This document shows positions 53,266 to 61,475 of a stretch of DNA of 64,000 bases, piece by piece. The notes under the pieces are model-generated. The model ran no database searches, had not been told where the DNA came from, and saw nothing but the letters and a program-made list of their open reading frames with translations. Every line of letters starts with the position of its first letter. Position 1 is the stretch's first letter. A program made the position numbers and the translations under genes. Origin of the DNA: a candidate division KSB1 bacterium (GTDB taxonomy: Bacteria; Zhuqueibacterota; Zhuqueibacteria; Residuimicrobiales; Krinioviventaceae); NCBI GenBank assembly GCA_034521575.1, contig JAXHMJ010000005.1, positions 1,984,001 to 2,048,000 of the forward strand. The letters run 5' to 3'.

Positions 53266-54294
53266 ATGCTGATCAACATTCAAGATTTTATCGAATTTTT
53301 GCGCAAAACCGCCCAACAGGGGGATCAAATTTCCCAGGTTGTTGTGCCCGTCCGTTCTGAATACGCTGACGATACCCACACCTTTTTTAGGCCACTGACC
53401 GAATCCAACACCCCGCTTTTTAATTCATACCGGACGGTAGACCCGGCCAAATTCCTGCTTTATCTGCCGCGCGAACAAGTCTTTCCTGCAGAGCAAACAA
53501 AAAACCGCATTCTGGCCGGTGTCAAGGCGTGCGATTTAAAAGCGCTGGAATTGCTGGATGCGGCATTATTATACGACCAGTTCACAGATCCGGCCTACAA
53601 GCAATGGCGCGACTCTACTCTGATCATCACCTCAGACTGTGATGACATCAGCAGCAGTTGTCATTGCAATCTGGTGAACGGTCAGCCCTTTGCGGAAAAC
53701 GGCTATGATCTCAATCTGTCTCAAATCAAAAATGATTTTTTAATTACCGTGGGATCCGACCGCGGGGACAAGCTCTTAGACCGGATCAAAAGCGAGATAA
53801 AGACACGCAAAGCGTCCGAATCTCAGCGAATGCAGGTTGAAAAGCAGCGCAAACGCATCATCGAGCGCCTCACCGGGCAGAACAAGCCGTATTCGCGTTC
53901 CAGCCATTATGAAAAGCTCCGAACCATAGACCCGGCCCCCTGGCAAGATGAATCCATGACCTGTATCGGCTGCGGTGCGTGCACGCATATTTGTCCCACC
54001 TGTTATTGCCTGATTTTGAATGATGAAAGCAAGGCAGATCAGTTTATCAAACAACGTTCATTTGATTCATGCCAGTACAACGGTTACGCCCGCGTGGCCG
54101 GCGGCGCCACGCCGCGGCCCTCCATGACGGAGCGATTCCGCAACCGTTATCTGTGCAAATTTGACTATATGGTCCACAATTTTGAAAAAATCGGCTGCAC
54201 CGGATGCGGCCGCTGTACTCAGGCCTGTGCGGGAGAAATCGACTTTCGCCAGGTGGTACACAACCTGCAAAATATGGCAATAGCGGTTCAATAA
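53266..54294 (+). CDS. Sulfhydrogenase beta-subunit-like (HydB/AsrA) 4Fe-4S protein
   Basis: The 342-residue protein starts at ATG 53266 (MLINIQDFIEFLRKTAQQGD). It has the family phrases EQTKNRILAGVKACDLKALE and SDCDDISSSCHC. Two [4Fe-4S] motifs are seen: MTCIGCGACTHICPTCYC and IGCTGCGRCTQACAGEIDF. HydB-like subunits carry electrons between the HydG-type flavin subunit and the hydrogenase in soluble NAD(P)-linked sulfhydrogenases. Here the partner genes are a membrane-type group 4 hydrogenase. It opens the operon about 73 bases after rex. Confidence 0.85.
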   Translation: MLINIQDFIEFLRKTAQQGDQISQVVVPVRSEYADDTHTFFRPLTESNTPLFNSYRTVDPAKFLLYLPREQVFPAEQTKNRILAGVKACDLKALELLDAALLYDQFTDPAYKQWRDSTLIITSDCDDISSSCHCNLVNGQPFAENGYDLNLSQIKNDFLITVGSDRGDKLLDRIKSEIKTRKASESQRMQVEKQRKRIIERLTGQNKPYSRSSHYEKLRTIDPAPWQDESMTCIGCGACTHICPTCYCLILNDESKADQFIKQRSFDSCQYNGYARVAGGATPRPSMTERFRNRYLCKFDYMVHNFEKIGCTGCGRCTQACAGEIDFRQVVHNLQNMAIAVQ

Positions 54295-54311
54295 ACATAA
54301 AGGAACGCACC

Positions 54312-55169
54312 ATGCCTGTTTTATTAAAAACCACCTCTCCCCAAGACATTGAAAATCCTTATCGGGTTATTCCTGCAGAGATTTATGATATTGTCCAGGA
54401 ATCACCGTTGATCCGAACCCTTAAATTGCGTCCTGATGAACCGATTGTCTTTAAAACCGGACAATTTATTGAGCTTTCGATCCCGGGCGTCGGTGAAGGA
54501 CCGTTTACACCGTCGTCATCACATTTCGAAACCGAACGCATGGACGTGACCATTATGAAAACCGGATTTGTAACCAACACCATTCATCAGGCAAAAACAG
54601 GTGACCGGGTGGGACTGCGCGGACCCTTTGGTTCACATTATCCGCTGGACACCTTTGAAGGCAAAAACATCCTGATTCTCGGCGGCGGTTGTGGTCTGGC
54701 GCCTCTGCGGTCGCTGTTTTTAACGCTGGTTCATGAAATTGACCGCTACAACAGCATCACATTTTTTGCCGGCGCCAAATCGCCCAAAGACTGCATCTAC
54801 AAACAGGCCGTGGACGAGTGGAAGCAGTATCCCAAAGTGACGTTTGTTCGCGCCGTAGATGAGGTGCCCGCGGGTCAGGAATGGCATGAAGATGTGGGAG
54901 TGGTCACCGTGCTGCTGAACAAACTGGACATTGATCCGGCCGATAATCCGGCCGTTGTCTGCGGACCACCTGTGATGATGAAATTCGGCGCCCGTGATCT
55001 TTTGGAATACGGATTCCGTGAGGACCGCCTCTATCTTTCCATGGAAAAAAAAATGTACTGTGGATTCGGACAATGCCGTCACTGCGTGATGGGAAAATAC
55101 TATGCCTGCAAAGATGGTCCGGTGTTCACCTATGAGCAGATCAAAAACGAGGAGGATATTTGGGAATGA
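54312..55169 (+). CDS. Sulfhydrogenase gamma-subunit-like (HydG/AsrB) FAD/NAD(P)-binding protein
   Basis: I place the start at ATG 54312 (MPVLLKTTSPQDIENPYRVI), 17 bases after the beta-subunit stop. The 285 residues are a ferredoxin-reductase-type FAD domain (PIVFKTGQFIELSIPGVGEG), an NAD(P) domain (NILILGGGCGLAPLRSLFLT; NPAVVCGPPVMMKFGARDL) and a [2Fe-2S] cluster site (MYCGFGQCRHCVMGKYYACK). It should exchange electrons with NADH or NADPH and hand them to the HydB-like subunit. The stop overlaps the next ATG (ATGA), implying fixed co-expression. Confidence 0.85.
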   Translation: MPVLLKTTSPQDIENPYRVIPAEIYDIVQESPLIRTLKLRPDEPIVFKTGQFIELSIPGVGEGPFTPSSSHFETERMDVTIMKTGFVTNTIHQAKTGDRVGLRGPFGSHYPLDTFEGKNILILGGGCGLAPLRSLFLTLVHEIDRYNSITFFAGAKSPKDCIYKQAVDEWKQYPKVTFVRAVDEVPAGQEWHEDVGVVTVLLNKLDIDPADNPAVVCGPPVMMKFGARDLLEYGFREDRLYLSMEKKMYCGFGQCRHCVMGKYYACKDGPVFTYEQIKNEEDIWE

Positions 55170-55666
55170 AACGTCTTTTTATCGATATCCCTGCTCTCCT
55201 GGACGGCAACGGCAAAGCCGATAAGATTGAATGCGAATATCTGTACCACCGCAAAAACAACGGCAGTTTTAGTCTGCTTGAAGTGGCAGAATTCGCATCC
55301 TATTGTCGCCAGTGCAAAGATGCGTTTTGCGTCGCCGCCTGCCCCAAAGACGCACTGGAGCGGCTGGAAAGCGGCACCGTCAAACGCTACAATATGCGTT
55401 GCGTGGGCTGCAAGAGCTGCACGCTGGCGTGTCCGTTCGGCACCATTTTCCCCGACGTGATCAACTATATCACCATGTCCTGCGACTATTGCCTGCAGCA
55501 GCTGCGCAGCAACCCGGATTATGAACCCCGGTGTGTCAAAACAGCGCCGAATCAGGCATTTCAAATGAAAGAGACAGCGGAAAATCCCGCGGAACACATC
55601 TTTTTTGTGGGTGATTTTCTAACTGTCAAAAGCCCCAGCTGGCTGCAAAAGGAGGAGAGACAATGA
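55166..55666 (+). CDS. HycB/CooF-like multi-cluster ferredoxin subunit
   Basis: The start is ATG 55166 with GAGGAGG upstream and ATGA overlap with the preceding gene. The 166 residues carry [4Fe-4S] sites CRQCKDAFCVAACP and CVGCKSCTLACPFG and a third, incomplete site (CDYC ... RCVKTAPNQAF, where the last Cys is replaced by Ala). The layout follows the HycB/CooF/HydN electron-transfer family and not the two-cluster NuoI type. It probably wires the HydB/HydG module or ferredoxin to the membrane hydrogenase. Confidence 0.85.
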   Translation: MKRLFIDIPALLDGNGKADKIECEYLYHRKNNGSFSLLEVAEFASYCRQCKDAFCVAACPKDALERLESGTVKRYNMRCVGCKSCTLACPFGTIFPDVINYITMSCDYCLQQLRSNPDYEPRCVKTAPNQAFQMKETAENPAEHIFFVGDFLTVKSPSWLQKEERQ

Positions 55667-56592
55667 CTCTGACGTATGTATTCTACATTCTGATCTTTCC
55701 GGGACTGCTGTTCACCGGTATTCTGGGACTGCTGATCGGATGGCTGGACCGTAAAGTATCGGCGCGCTTTCAGTTTCGGGTAGGACCGCCTTTACTGCAG
55801 AACTTTAACGATTTTTTCAAGCTTTTGGGCAAGGAAACGCTTGTTACCAAAGAGAGCGTCGCCGGCATGTTTCTGTCCGCACCGTTTGTGGCGTTTGGCA
55901 CGCTGGTGCTGCTGTCCGCCATCATCGGCGCGGCTTTGTTCTTCAATCAAAGCTTCGGCGGTGATGTCATTGTGCTCATGTATTTGTTCATGATCTATTC
56001 AGTGATGGTCGTTCTCGGCGGGTCCTCCACCGGCAATGTCTATTCCAGCATAGGGGCGGGACGCGAAATCAAGCTTTTACTGGCAGACGAACTGGCATTT
56101 ATCCTTGTGCTGCTGGTTCCAGTCATCAAATCCGGTTATGAACTGGAACTCGGTGCATTGTTAAGCGCGCAGGCAGAGACCGGTGTTTTTCTCAATTCCC
56201 TCTCGGGAATCCTTGCTTTTATAATCGGCATCCTGTGCATCCAGGCAAAAATGACTCTGACTCCATTTGATATACCGGAAGCCGAGACCGAGATCGTAGA
56301 GGGACCGTTTATGGAATACAGCGGACCGCCTCTGGCTTTCTGGAAACTGAGCCGCCTTTTCATGTGGGTGGTGTTTCCGTTTTTTCTCATCCTTATTCTG
56401 TGGGGCGGATTTGATCTCAGCGGGCCGGGTATTCTGTGGTCAGTTTTAAAATATCTGGCCATTGTGGTGATCATGATCATTATCAAAAACACCAATCCAC
56501 GCGTTCGCACCGACACCGGTTTGAATTTTTTCTGGAAATATTTAACCCCGTTGGGCTTTGTGGCGGTTATTCTGGCAATTTTGGGAGTATAG
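55663..56592 (+). CDS. Group 4 hydrogenase membrane subunit (NuoH/HycD/EchB family)
   Basis: The 309-residue protein has about eight membrane helices. NuoH-family loops are seen: GWLDRKVSARFQFRVGPPLL, NDFFKLLGKETLVTKE and FDIPEAETEIVEGPFMEYSG, the last two holding charged residues that line the quinone-like/proton-entry channel. It anchors the hydrogenase module to the ion-pumping arm. The ATG overlaps the preceding stop (ATGA) and the next gene follows after 3 bases. Confidence 0.92.
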   Translation: MTLTYVFYILIFPGLLFTGILGLLIGWLDRKVSARFQFRVGPPLLQNFNDFFKLLGKETLVTKESVAGMFLSAPFVAFGTLVLLSAIIGAALFFNQSFGGDVIVLMYLFMIYSVMVVLGGSSTGNVYSSIGAGREIKLLLADELAFILVLLVPVIKSGYELELGALLSAQAETGVFLNSLSGILAFIIGILCIQAKMTLTPFDIPEAETEIVEGPFMEYSGPPLAFWKLSRLFMWVVFPFFLILILWGGFDLSGPGILWSVLKYLAIVVIMIIIKNTNPRVRTDTGLNFFWKYLTPLGFVAVILAILGV

Positions 56593-56595
56593 ATT

Positions 56596-57015
56596 ATGGG
56601 ATGGTATAACAAAAGATTGGCAAAATCAATCTGGGTATTTCATATCAGCGCTTCGCCCTGTAACAATTGTGATATTGAAATTCTCGATTTGTTGACCCCG
56701 AAATATGATGTTGAACGCTTTGGGATCAAGCTTGTCGGTTCCATCCGGCATGCCGATGTGCTGCTGGTCACCGGAATATTGAATCACAAAGTGGCGCCGC
56801 GAGTCAAGGTGATTTACGAACAGGCGCCCCGGCCCTGCTTTGCGGTCGGAATTGGATCCTGTCCGGCCACGGGATGCTGTTTCAAGGACAGTTACAACAT
56901 TTCGCCCAGTCCCAAGGACACAATCCCGTTTGATCTGTTCATACCGGGATGTCCTCCCAAACCGGAAAATATGATTGAGGGCATTATCAAACTCGTGGAG
57001 GTGCTGAATGGCTGA
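56596..57015 (+). CDS. Group 4 [NiFe]-hydrogenase small subunit (NuoB/EchC family)
   Basis: The 139 residues hold the proximal [4Fe-4S] ligands Cys22 and Cys25 (ASPCNNCDIEILDLL), Cys89 (VGIGSCPATGCC) and Cys119 (FIPGCPPKP), all four in canonical places. The cluster passes electrons to or from the NiFe site of the large subunit. It overlaps the next gene by 8 bases. Confidence 0.93.
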   Translation: MGWYNKRLAKSIWVFHISASPCNNCDIEILDLLTPKYDVERFGIKLVGSIRHADVLLVTGILNHKVAPRVKVIYEQAPRPCFAVGIGSCPATGCCFKDSYNISPSPKDTIPFDLFIPGCPPKPENMIEGIIKLVEVLNG

Positions 57016-57439
57016 AACAACCGGTTTTTTTCAGGATATGAACACAGTCATATCCGATCTGGTGGAAAAAAGATTGAGATATTATTTTGTTGTCAAGGAC
57101 GAAGATCTGCACAAGGTGGTGATCTACTTGTTCAAAACCATGGGATGCCGGCTGTCCACAGCCACGGCAACCGAACGCTATGACGCGATTGAAGTTCTTT
57201 ATCATTTTTCCCACGATGCCACCGGCACCTATTACTGTCCGCGCATCCTGATGACAAACAAAGATAAACCGCAAATGTCGTCCATTACCCGCATTGTCAA
57301 AGGCGCGGAATGGATTGAACGCGAAATGGCGGAAATGTACGGCATTGATTTCAAAGGACACCCGCGCAAAGAGCCGCTGCTCACCAAGGACAATTCGCAG
57401 GTACGTGTTCAACCCTTGCGCGCGAGGAGGATATCATGA
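57008..57439 (+). CDS. Group 4 hydrogenase NuoC/EchD-like subunit
   Basis: The 143-residue protein resembles the 30-kDa complex I subunit: YDAIEVLYHFSHDATGTYYC, MSSITRIVKGAEWIEREMAE and MYGIDFKGHPRKEPLLTKD, with the signature EREMAEMYGIxFxGHP. It braces the small and large subunits. The start overlaps the small-subunit stop, and its own stop overlaps the large-subunit ATG. Confidence 0.93.
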   Translation: MAETTGFFQDMNTVISDLVEKRLRYYFVVKDEDLHKVVIYLFKTMGCRLSTATATERYDAIEVLYHFSHDATGTYYCPRILMTNKDKPQMSSITRIVKGAEWIEREMAEMYGIDFKGHPRKEPLLTKDNSQVRVQPLRARRIS

Positions 57440-58623
57440 CCGGAAACAACATCCCCATCGGCCCCTATCATCCGCTGCTTGAAGAAGCGGAATATTTTAA
57501 TCTGGTGATAGACGGCGAAACCGTCGTGGACATCGATATGGACATTGGCTGGATGCACCGGGGTCACGAGTTTATCTCGGAACAGAAAACCTTTACCCAG
57601 TCCATCTATCTGGTTGAACGGATCTGCGGGATTTGCTCCACTTCGCATCCGATTGCCTGTGTGCATGCGTTCGAGGATGTTGACAATATCGAAATCCCGG
57701 AACGCGCCGCTTATATCCGCACCCTGGTGGGTGAATTGGAGCGTATACACAGTCACCTGTTGTGGCTGGGACTGGCCGGCCATTTTATCGGATATGACAC
57801 GGTGTGGATGTGGGCCTGGAAATACCGCGAGCCGGTACTGCAGATGTTTGAGATCATTTCCGGAAACCGCAATCATTACGGCATGATGCGCATCGGCGGC
57901 GTGGCGCAGGATGTGGATCCCGCTGTTATTCCGGAATTGAACAAGCACCTGGACATGATCGACAAGAAAATGGCCATGATCGCCAAAGTGGCCAAAGATG
58001 ATCCGGTGTTGCGCTCGCGTTTAAAAAGAGTGGGGGTTTTATCAAAACAAGACGCCATTGACTATTGTGCCGTGGGCCCCACCGCCCGCGCTTCGGATGT
58101 GCACACGGATGTCCGCAAAGACGAACCGATGGATGCCTATCCATGGGTTGATTTTGATGAAATTGTGTTGCCGAACGGCGACGTCTATGACAAACTCGTT
58201 GTCAGGGTGCTGGAGACCCTGGAATCGACAAAAATCTGCCGACAGTGTCTGGAAAAACTGAAAACCGTCAAGGGTCCGGTGCTCAACAACGTCAAGGAAA
58301 TATCTGCGGGCGAAGGTCTGGGGCGCTATGAAGCGCCGCGCGGTGAGGTGTTTCATTTTGTCAAAACGGACGGCAGCAATCGACCGGTGCGCCACAAAGT
58401 GCGGGCGCCCAGCTATGTCAATATCCCGACATTCACCGCTTCATGTAAAGGCATACCGGTCGCGGACGCCCTGATCACGCTTGCTTCCGTGGACCCCTGT
58501 TATTGTTGTACGGAACGTTCATTCAAGCTGATGGATGTCAATCATGATCCCTGCACGCTTGACATCCTGGCCCTGTCACGTGAAAAAACGCAACAAATCA
58601 GGAGGGAACTCCATGTTGATTAG
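57436..58623 (+). CDS. Group 4 [NiFe]-hydrogenase large (catalytic) subunit (NuoD/EchE/MbhL family)
   Basis: The 395 residues retain both NiFe-binding motifs: L1 ERICGICSTSHP (Cys64, Cys67) and L2 DPCYCCTERS (Cys355, Cys358). It is therefore a real hydrogenase and not a quinone-type NuoD or a cysteine-less MBS-type relative. An additional Cys357 lies inside L2. There is no long C-terminal extension, as is common in group 4 enzymes. It interconverts H+ and H2 at the cytoplasmic side of the membrane complex. The following antiporter gene starts inside its last codons. Confidence 0.95.
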   Translation: MTGNNIPIGPYHPLLEEAEYFNLVIDGETVVDIDMDIGWMHRGHEFISEQKTFTQSIYLVERICGICSTSHPIACVHAFEDVDNIEIPERAAYIRTLVGELERIHSHLLWLGLAGHFIGYDTVWMWAWKYREPVLQMFEIISGNRNHYGMMRIGGVAQDVDPAVIPELNKHLDMIDKKMAMIAKVAKDDPVLRSRLKRVGVLSKQDAIDYCAVGPTARASDVHTDVRKDEPMDAYPWVDFDEIVLPNGDVYDKLVVRVLETLESTKICRQCLEKLKTVKGPVLNNVKEISAGEGLGRYEAPRGEVFHFVKTDGSNRPVRHKVRAPSYVNIPTFTASCKGIPVADALITLASVDPCYCCTERSFKLMDVNHDPCTLDILALSREKTQQIRRELHVD

Positions 58624-59944
58624 CCACCTATCCATCGTATTTATTATTGTCCCGGCGGTGATTGCAGTGGTGAATTTGCTGTTGCCGGTGATCTTGCGAA
58701 AGCTGTTATCATTCGCGGGTGCGCTTACACTGCTTGCCTTGACGGGTTATATCTATTTCAGCGGATTAATCCGGCCCGGTTTTGGACTCTGGACCCTTTT
58801 TGGAACCCCCGTGTTCGCTATGGACTCAATGACCCTGTTTGCGCTTGCGTTTATTCAACTGCTGGCGTTTGTGATCCTTGTTTATGCCCTTTACGGCGTC
58901 AAACCCGAGATCCAAAAACCTTTTTTCGCTTTATTCTCCCTTTCTGTGGCCGCCTGCAACGGTGTCGTGCTGAGCGACCATGGTATCAGCTTTTTGGTCT
59001 TTTGGGGACTGTCCGGGATGAGTTTGTTTTTATTTGCGCTTTTGGGCCGTTCGGACCAGGCGCTGCAGTCCGCGAAAAAGACCATGCTCATCATCGGCAG
59101 CTCGGATGCCGTGCTGATCATGGGATTGGCAGTCATGGCTCTGATCAAACCGGAAGCGCAATGGTCTCTCAGTCAATATCATATACCGGTCTACGGCGGT
59201 ACAGCGTGGCTGGCCTTTATTCTGGTGCTCATTGCGGCGCTGGCCAAAGCCGGCGGTTTCCCGCTGCACACCTGGCTACCGGATTATGCGCGCGACGCGC
59301 CCGTGGAAAGCGCAGCTCTGCTGCCGGCCTCTCTGGACAAGCTCCTGGGCATCTACCTGCTGGCGCGTCTGCTCACCACGTTGTTCAGCGTCGACATGAT
59401 CCTGAACCTGATTCTTATATCACTGGGCGCCATCACGGTCATTACCGCGGTCATGATGGCTCTGGTTCAGCATAACGCAAGGCGGCTGCTCGGATACCAT
59501 GCTGTCAGTCAGGTGGGCTATATGATCATCGGTGTCAGCAGCGGAAATCCCATCGCCTTTGCCGGCGGTTTGTTCCATCTGGTGAACAATACCATCTACA
59601 AGTCCGGTTTATTTCTGACCCTCGGATCGGTTGAGAAACGAACCGGCAGCAACGACCTGGATGACCTCGGCGGATTGGCTCGCAATATGCCGATTACATT
59701 CCTGATGGCATTGATCGGAGCGCTGTCCATATCCGGGATTCCGCCCTTTAATGGTTTTTTCTCCAAATGGATGATTTATCAGGGCATGCTGGACATGGCC
59801 GCGGCGGCCCCGGCCGGATATCAAATCTGGCTGATGGTCTGTCTGGTGCTGGCCGTATTCGGAAGCGCGCTCACCCTGGCGAGTTTTCTTAAATTCATTC
59901 ATGCCATCTATCTGGGAAACGGCCGGATAAACTTGAACACGTGA
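58613..59944 (+). CDS. MrpA/NuoL-like antiporter subunit, N-terminal fragment (frameshifted)
   Basis: The start is ATG 58613 with AGGAGGG just upstream. The fragment holds the proton-pumping core: TLFALAFIQLLAFVILVYAL, KAGGFPLHTWLPDYARDAP, LDKLLGIYLLARLLTTL, HNARRLLGYHAVSQVGYMII and SGIPPFNGFFSKWMIY, with the conserved Lys/Glu of NuoL/MrpA-type antiporters. It stops at GNGRINLNT, but the next frame reads KRPDKLEHVKEAPFNQWLAA, the normal continuation. One base is missing in the GGGAAA run near 59920. Confidence 0.85.
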   Translation: MLISHLSIVFIIVPAVIAVVNLLLPVILRKLLSFAGALTLLALTGYIYFSGLIRPGFGLWTLFGTPVFAMDSMTLFALAFIQLLAFVILVYALYGVKPEIQKPFFALFSLSVAACNGVVLSDHGISFLVFWGLSGMSLFLFALLGRSDQALQSAKKTMLIIGSSDAVLIMGLAVMALIKPEAQWSLSQYHIPVYGGTAWLAFILVLIAALAKAGGFPLHTWLPDYARDAPVESAALLPASLDKLLGIYLLARLLTTLFSVDMILNLILISLGAITVITAVMMALVQHNARRLLGYHAVSQVGYMIIGVSSGNPIAFAGGLFHLVNNTIYKSGLFLTLGSVEKRTGSNDLDDLGGLARNMPITFLMALIGALSISGIPPFNGFFSKWMIYQGMLDMAAAAPAGYQIWLMVCLVLAVFGSALTLASFLKFIHAIYLGNGRINLNT

Positions 59945-60276
59945 AAGAAGCGCCGTTCAATCAGTGGCTGGCCGCCGGCGTATTGTCCATACTCTGCATC
60001 GGCTTTGGGCTGTTTGCAGTCGGTGTCCCTCTGAAATTATTCATTTATCCCGTCCTTTCAGCAAACGGCATGGCCCTGCCTGAGTTTTTAGGGTTGTATC
60101 AGCCGGTTCTTCTTACACTATTGTTTGGCATCGTTTTCCTGCTGGGTATAATCGTATTCGTCCTTTTGAAAAAAATACGGATTGACAATATATATCTCGG
60201 CGGCATGTCGCCTGTGGAAAATTTAGGGTCACCGGAACCGCATTTTACAACGAAATCCGCGCCATGTGGCCGTTAA
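59941..60276 (+). CDS. MrpA/NuoL-like antiporter subunit, middle fragment
   Basis: The frame is open from about 59920 and gives helices AAGVLSILCIGFGLFAVGV and LTLLFGIVFLLGIIVFVLL, then GGMSPVENL, after which the sequence becomes non-family (GSPEPHFTTKSAPCGR). A second one-base loss in the T/A-run near 60222-60225 explains it. The GTG/ATG apparent start at 59941 is internal. Confidence 0.7.
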   Translation: MKEAPFNQWLAAGVLSILCIGFGLFAVGVPLKLFIYPVLSANGMALPEFLGLYQPVLLTLLFGIVFLLGIIVFVLLKKIRIDNIYLGGMSPVENLGSPEPHFTTKSAPCGR

Positions 60277-60443
60277 ATCAGTGTTACAAAGCGGCTGATA
60301 AAAAGCTGTTCGATGTGTACCACATCAGCGCCGCCGGTTCAACCGGACTTGGCAAACTGCTGCAGAGTCTGCACACCGGACTGCTGCCCTTGTATGTGTT
60401 TTTCATTGTTGTCGGTGTTCTCATTTTTCTGGTCGTGATCTGA
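60225..60443 (+). CDS. MrpA/NuoL-like antiporter subunit, C-terminal fragment
   Basis: The third frame reads RVTGTAFYNEIRAMWPLNQC, KKLFDVYHISAAGSTGLG and a last helix (LLPLYVFFIVVGVLIFLVVI) to the TGA at 60441. FYNEIR and the closing helix are typical of the C-terminus of MbhH/MrpA-type antiporter subunits. Joined, the subunit has about 609 residues. No independent start with a ribosome site exists; ATG 60264 is internal. Confidence 0.65.
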   Translation, partial: RVTGTAFYNEIRAMWPLNQCYKAADKKLFDVYHISAAGSTGLGKLLQSLHTGLLPLYVFFIVVGVLIFLVVI

Positions 60444-60490
60444 GAGCCGCAGAGTAAAAATAATAAATGATTTCAACAACGGAGGTTGTG

Positions 60491-61039
60491 ATGCCGGTCG
60501 AAACTTGGCTCACGTTTACCATCGGATTTATGATCCTGGGTTCTATCGTTGCTCTTGAACTGCGGGACATTCTATCATCGATTATCGCCATCGGGGTTGT
60601 TGGATTGGGAGTGTCGATGTCGTTCCTGTTCCTGCAGGCTCCTGATCTGGCGATTGTTCAGTTTTTGTTCGAAATCTTTGCTCTGATCATTCTGGTTCGG
60701 GCGTTTATCGGCAAAGACTATCACGCGTTTGAACCGGCCAAAGCTTCGATCGCTCTCACGCTATCGAGTATTATTGCCCTTTCCGCTATCCTGTTGCTCA
60801 GCGTGCCCGTACTGCGGCTGCTGCCGCCCTTCGGTGAACCGCTCATGCACACAGCGCAGCATTATCTGGATCACGGCGCCCGGGAAACCGGTGCGGCGAA
60901 TTTGGTGGCTTCGGTCATTCTCGATTACCGTGCTTACGACACCCTGGGTGAAATCACCGTTCTGTTTACAGCCATATTGGGTGTATTCACCGTACTGCGG
61001 ACCGCGATAAAATCAGAAGGAGGCACAGATGAAGAATAA
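60491..61039 (+). CDS. MbhD/MbhE-like subunit (C-terminal MrpA module)
   Basis: I choose ATG 60491 (MPVETWLTFTIGFMILGSIV) because GGAGG precedes it by five bases; ATG 60467 is an alternative. The 182-residue protein joins an MbhD-type three-helix part (GVSMSFLFLQAPDLAIVQFL) and an MbhE-type part (ETGAANLVASVILDYRAYDT, LGEITVLFTAILGVFTVL). In canonical MrpA these are fused to the NuoL-like part encoded just before, so MrpA is split here. It overlaps the next gene by 11 bases. Confidence 0.88.
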   Translation: MPVETWLTFTIGFMILGSIVALELRDILSSIIAIGVVGLGVSMSFLFLQAPDLAIVQFLFEIFALIILVRAFIGKDYHAFEPAKASIALTLSSIIALSAILLLSVPVLRLLPPFGEPLMHTAQHYLDHGARETGAANLVASVILDYRAYDTLGEITVLFTAILGVFTVLRTAIKSEGGTDEE

Positions 61040-61475
61040 TGGTATGACTCTGATCGTCAAAACAGTAACGCGTATTACCGTATGGATGATTATTCTCTAC
61101 GGCGCATACATTATTCTACATGGGCACTTGACCCCGGGCGGCGGATTCGGCGGCGGGGTCATCATTGCGCTGGCATTGCTCAATGTCATGCTGGCGTACG
61201 GCCGCGAGTTTACAACCCGATGGCTGAATATTTCCGTTCTCGAACACGGAGAATCCCTGAGCGCGCTTTTGTTTCTCATTACAGGAATTGTTGGTTTACT
61301 GGTCAGCGGCGCATTCCTGGCGAATTTTATCAGCAAAGGACAGCTTTTTCATCTGCTGAGCGCGGGCACCCTCCCCGTTCTCAATATTATCATCGGATTC
61401 AAGGTTGCATTATCGCTTTTTCTTGTCGTATGGGTGCTGACAAGTATAAAACTGTCAAAAGGAGATACGACATGA
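61029..61475 (+). CDS. mrpB: MrpB-like antiporter subunit (MbhF family)
   Basis: The 148-residue protein has four helices and the MrpB phrase YGAYIILHGHLTPGGGFGGG, then VIIALALLNVMLAYG. It belongs to the small-subunit scaffold of Mrp Na+/H+ antiporters and Mbh complexes. The start lies inside the previous gene and the stop overlaps the mrpC start (ATGA). Confidence 0.9.
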   Translation: MKNNGMTLIVKTVTRITVWMIILYGAYIILHGHLTPGGGFGGGVIIALALLNVMLAYGREFTTRWLNISVLEHGESLSALLFLITGIVGLLVSGAFLANFISKGQLFHLLSAGTLPVLNIIIGFKVALSLFLVVWVLTSIKLSKGDTT

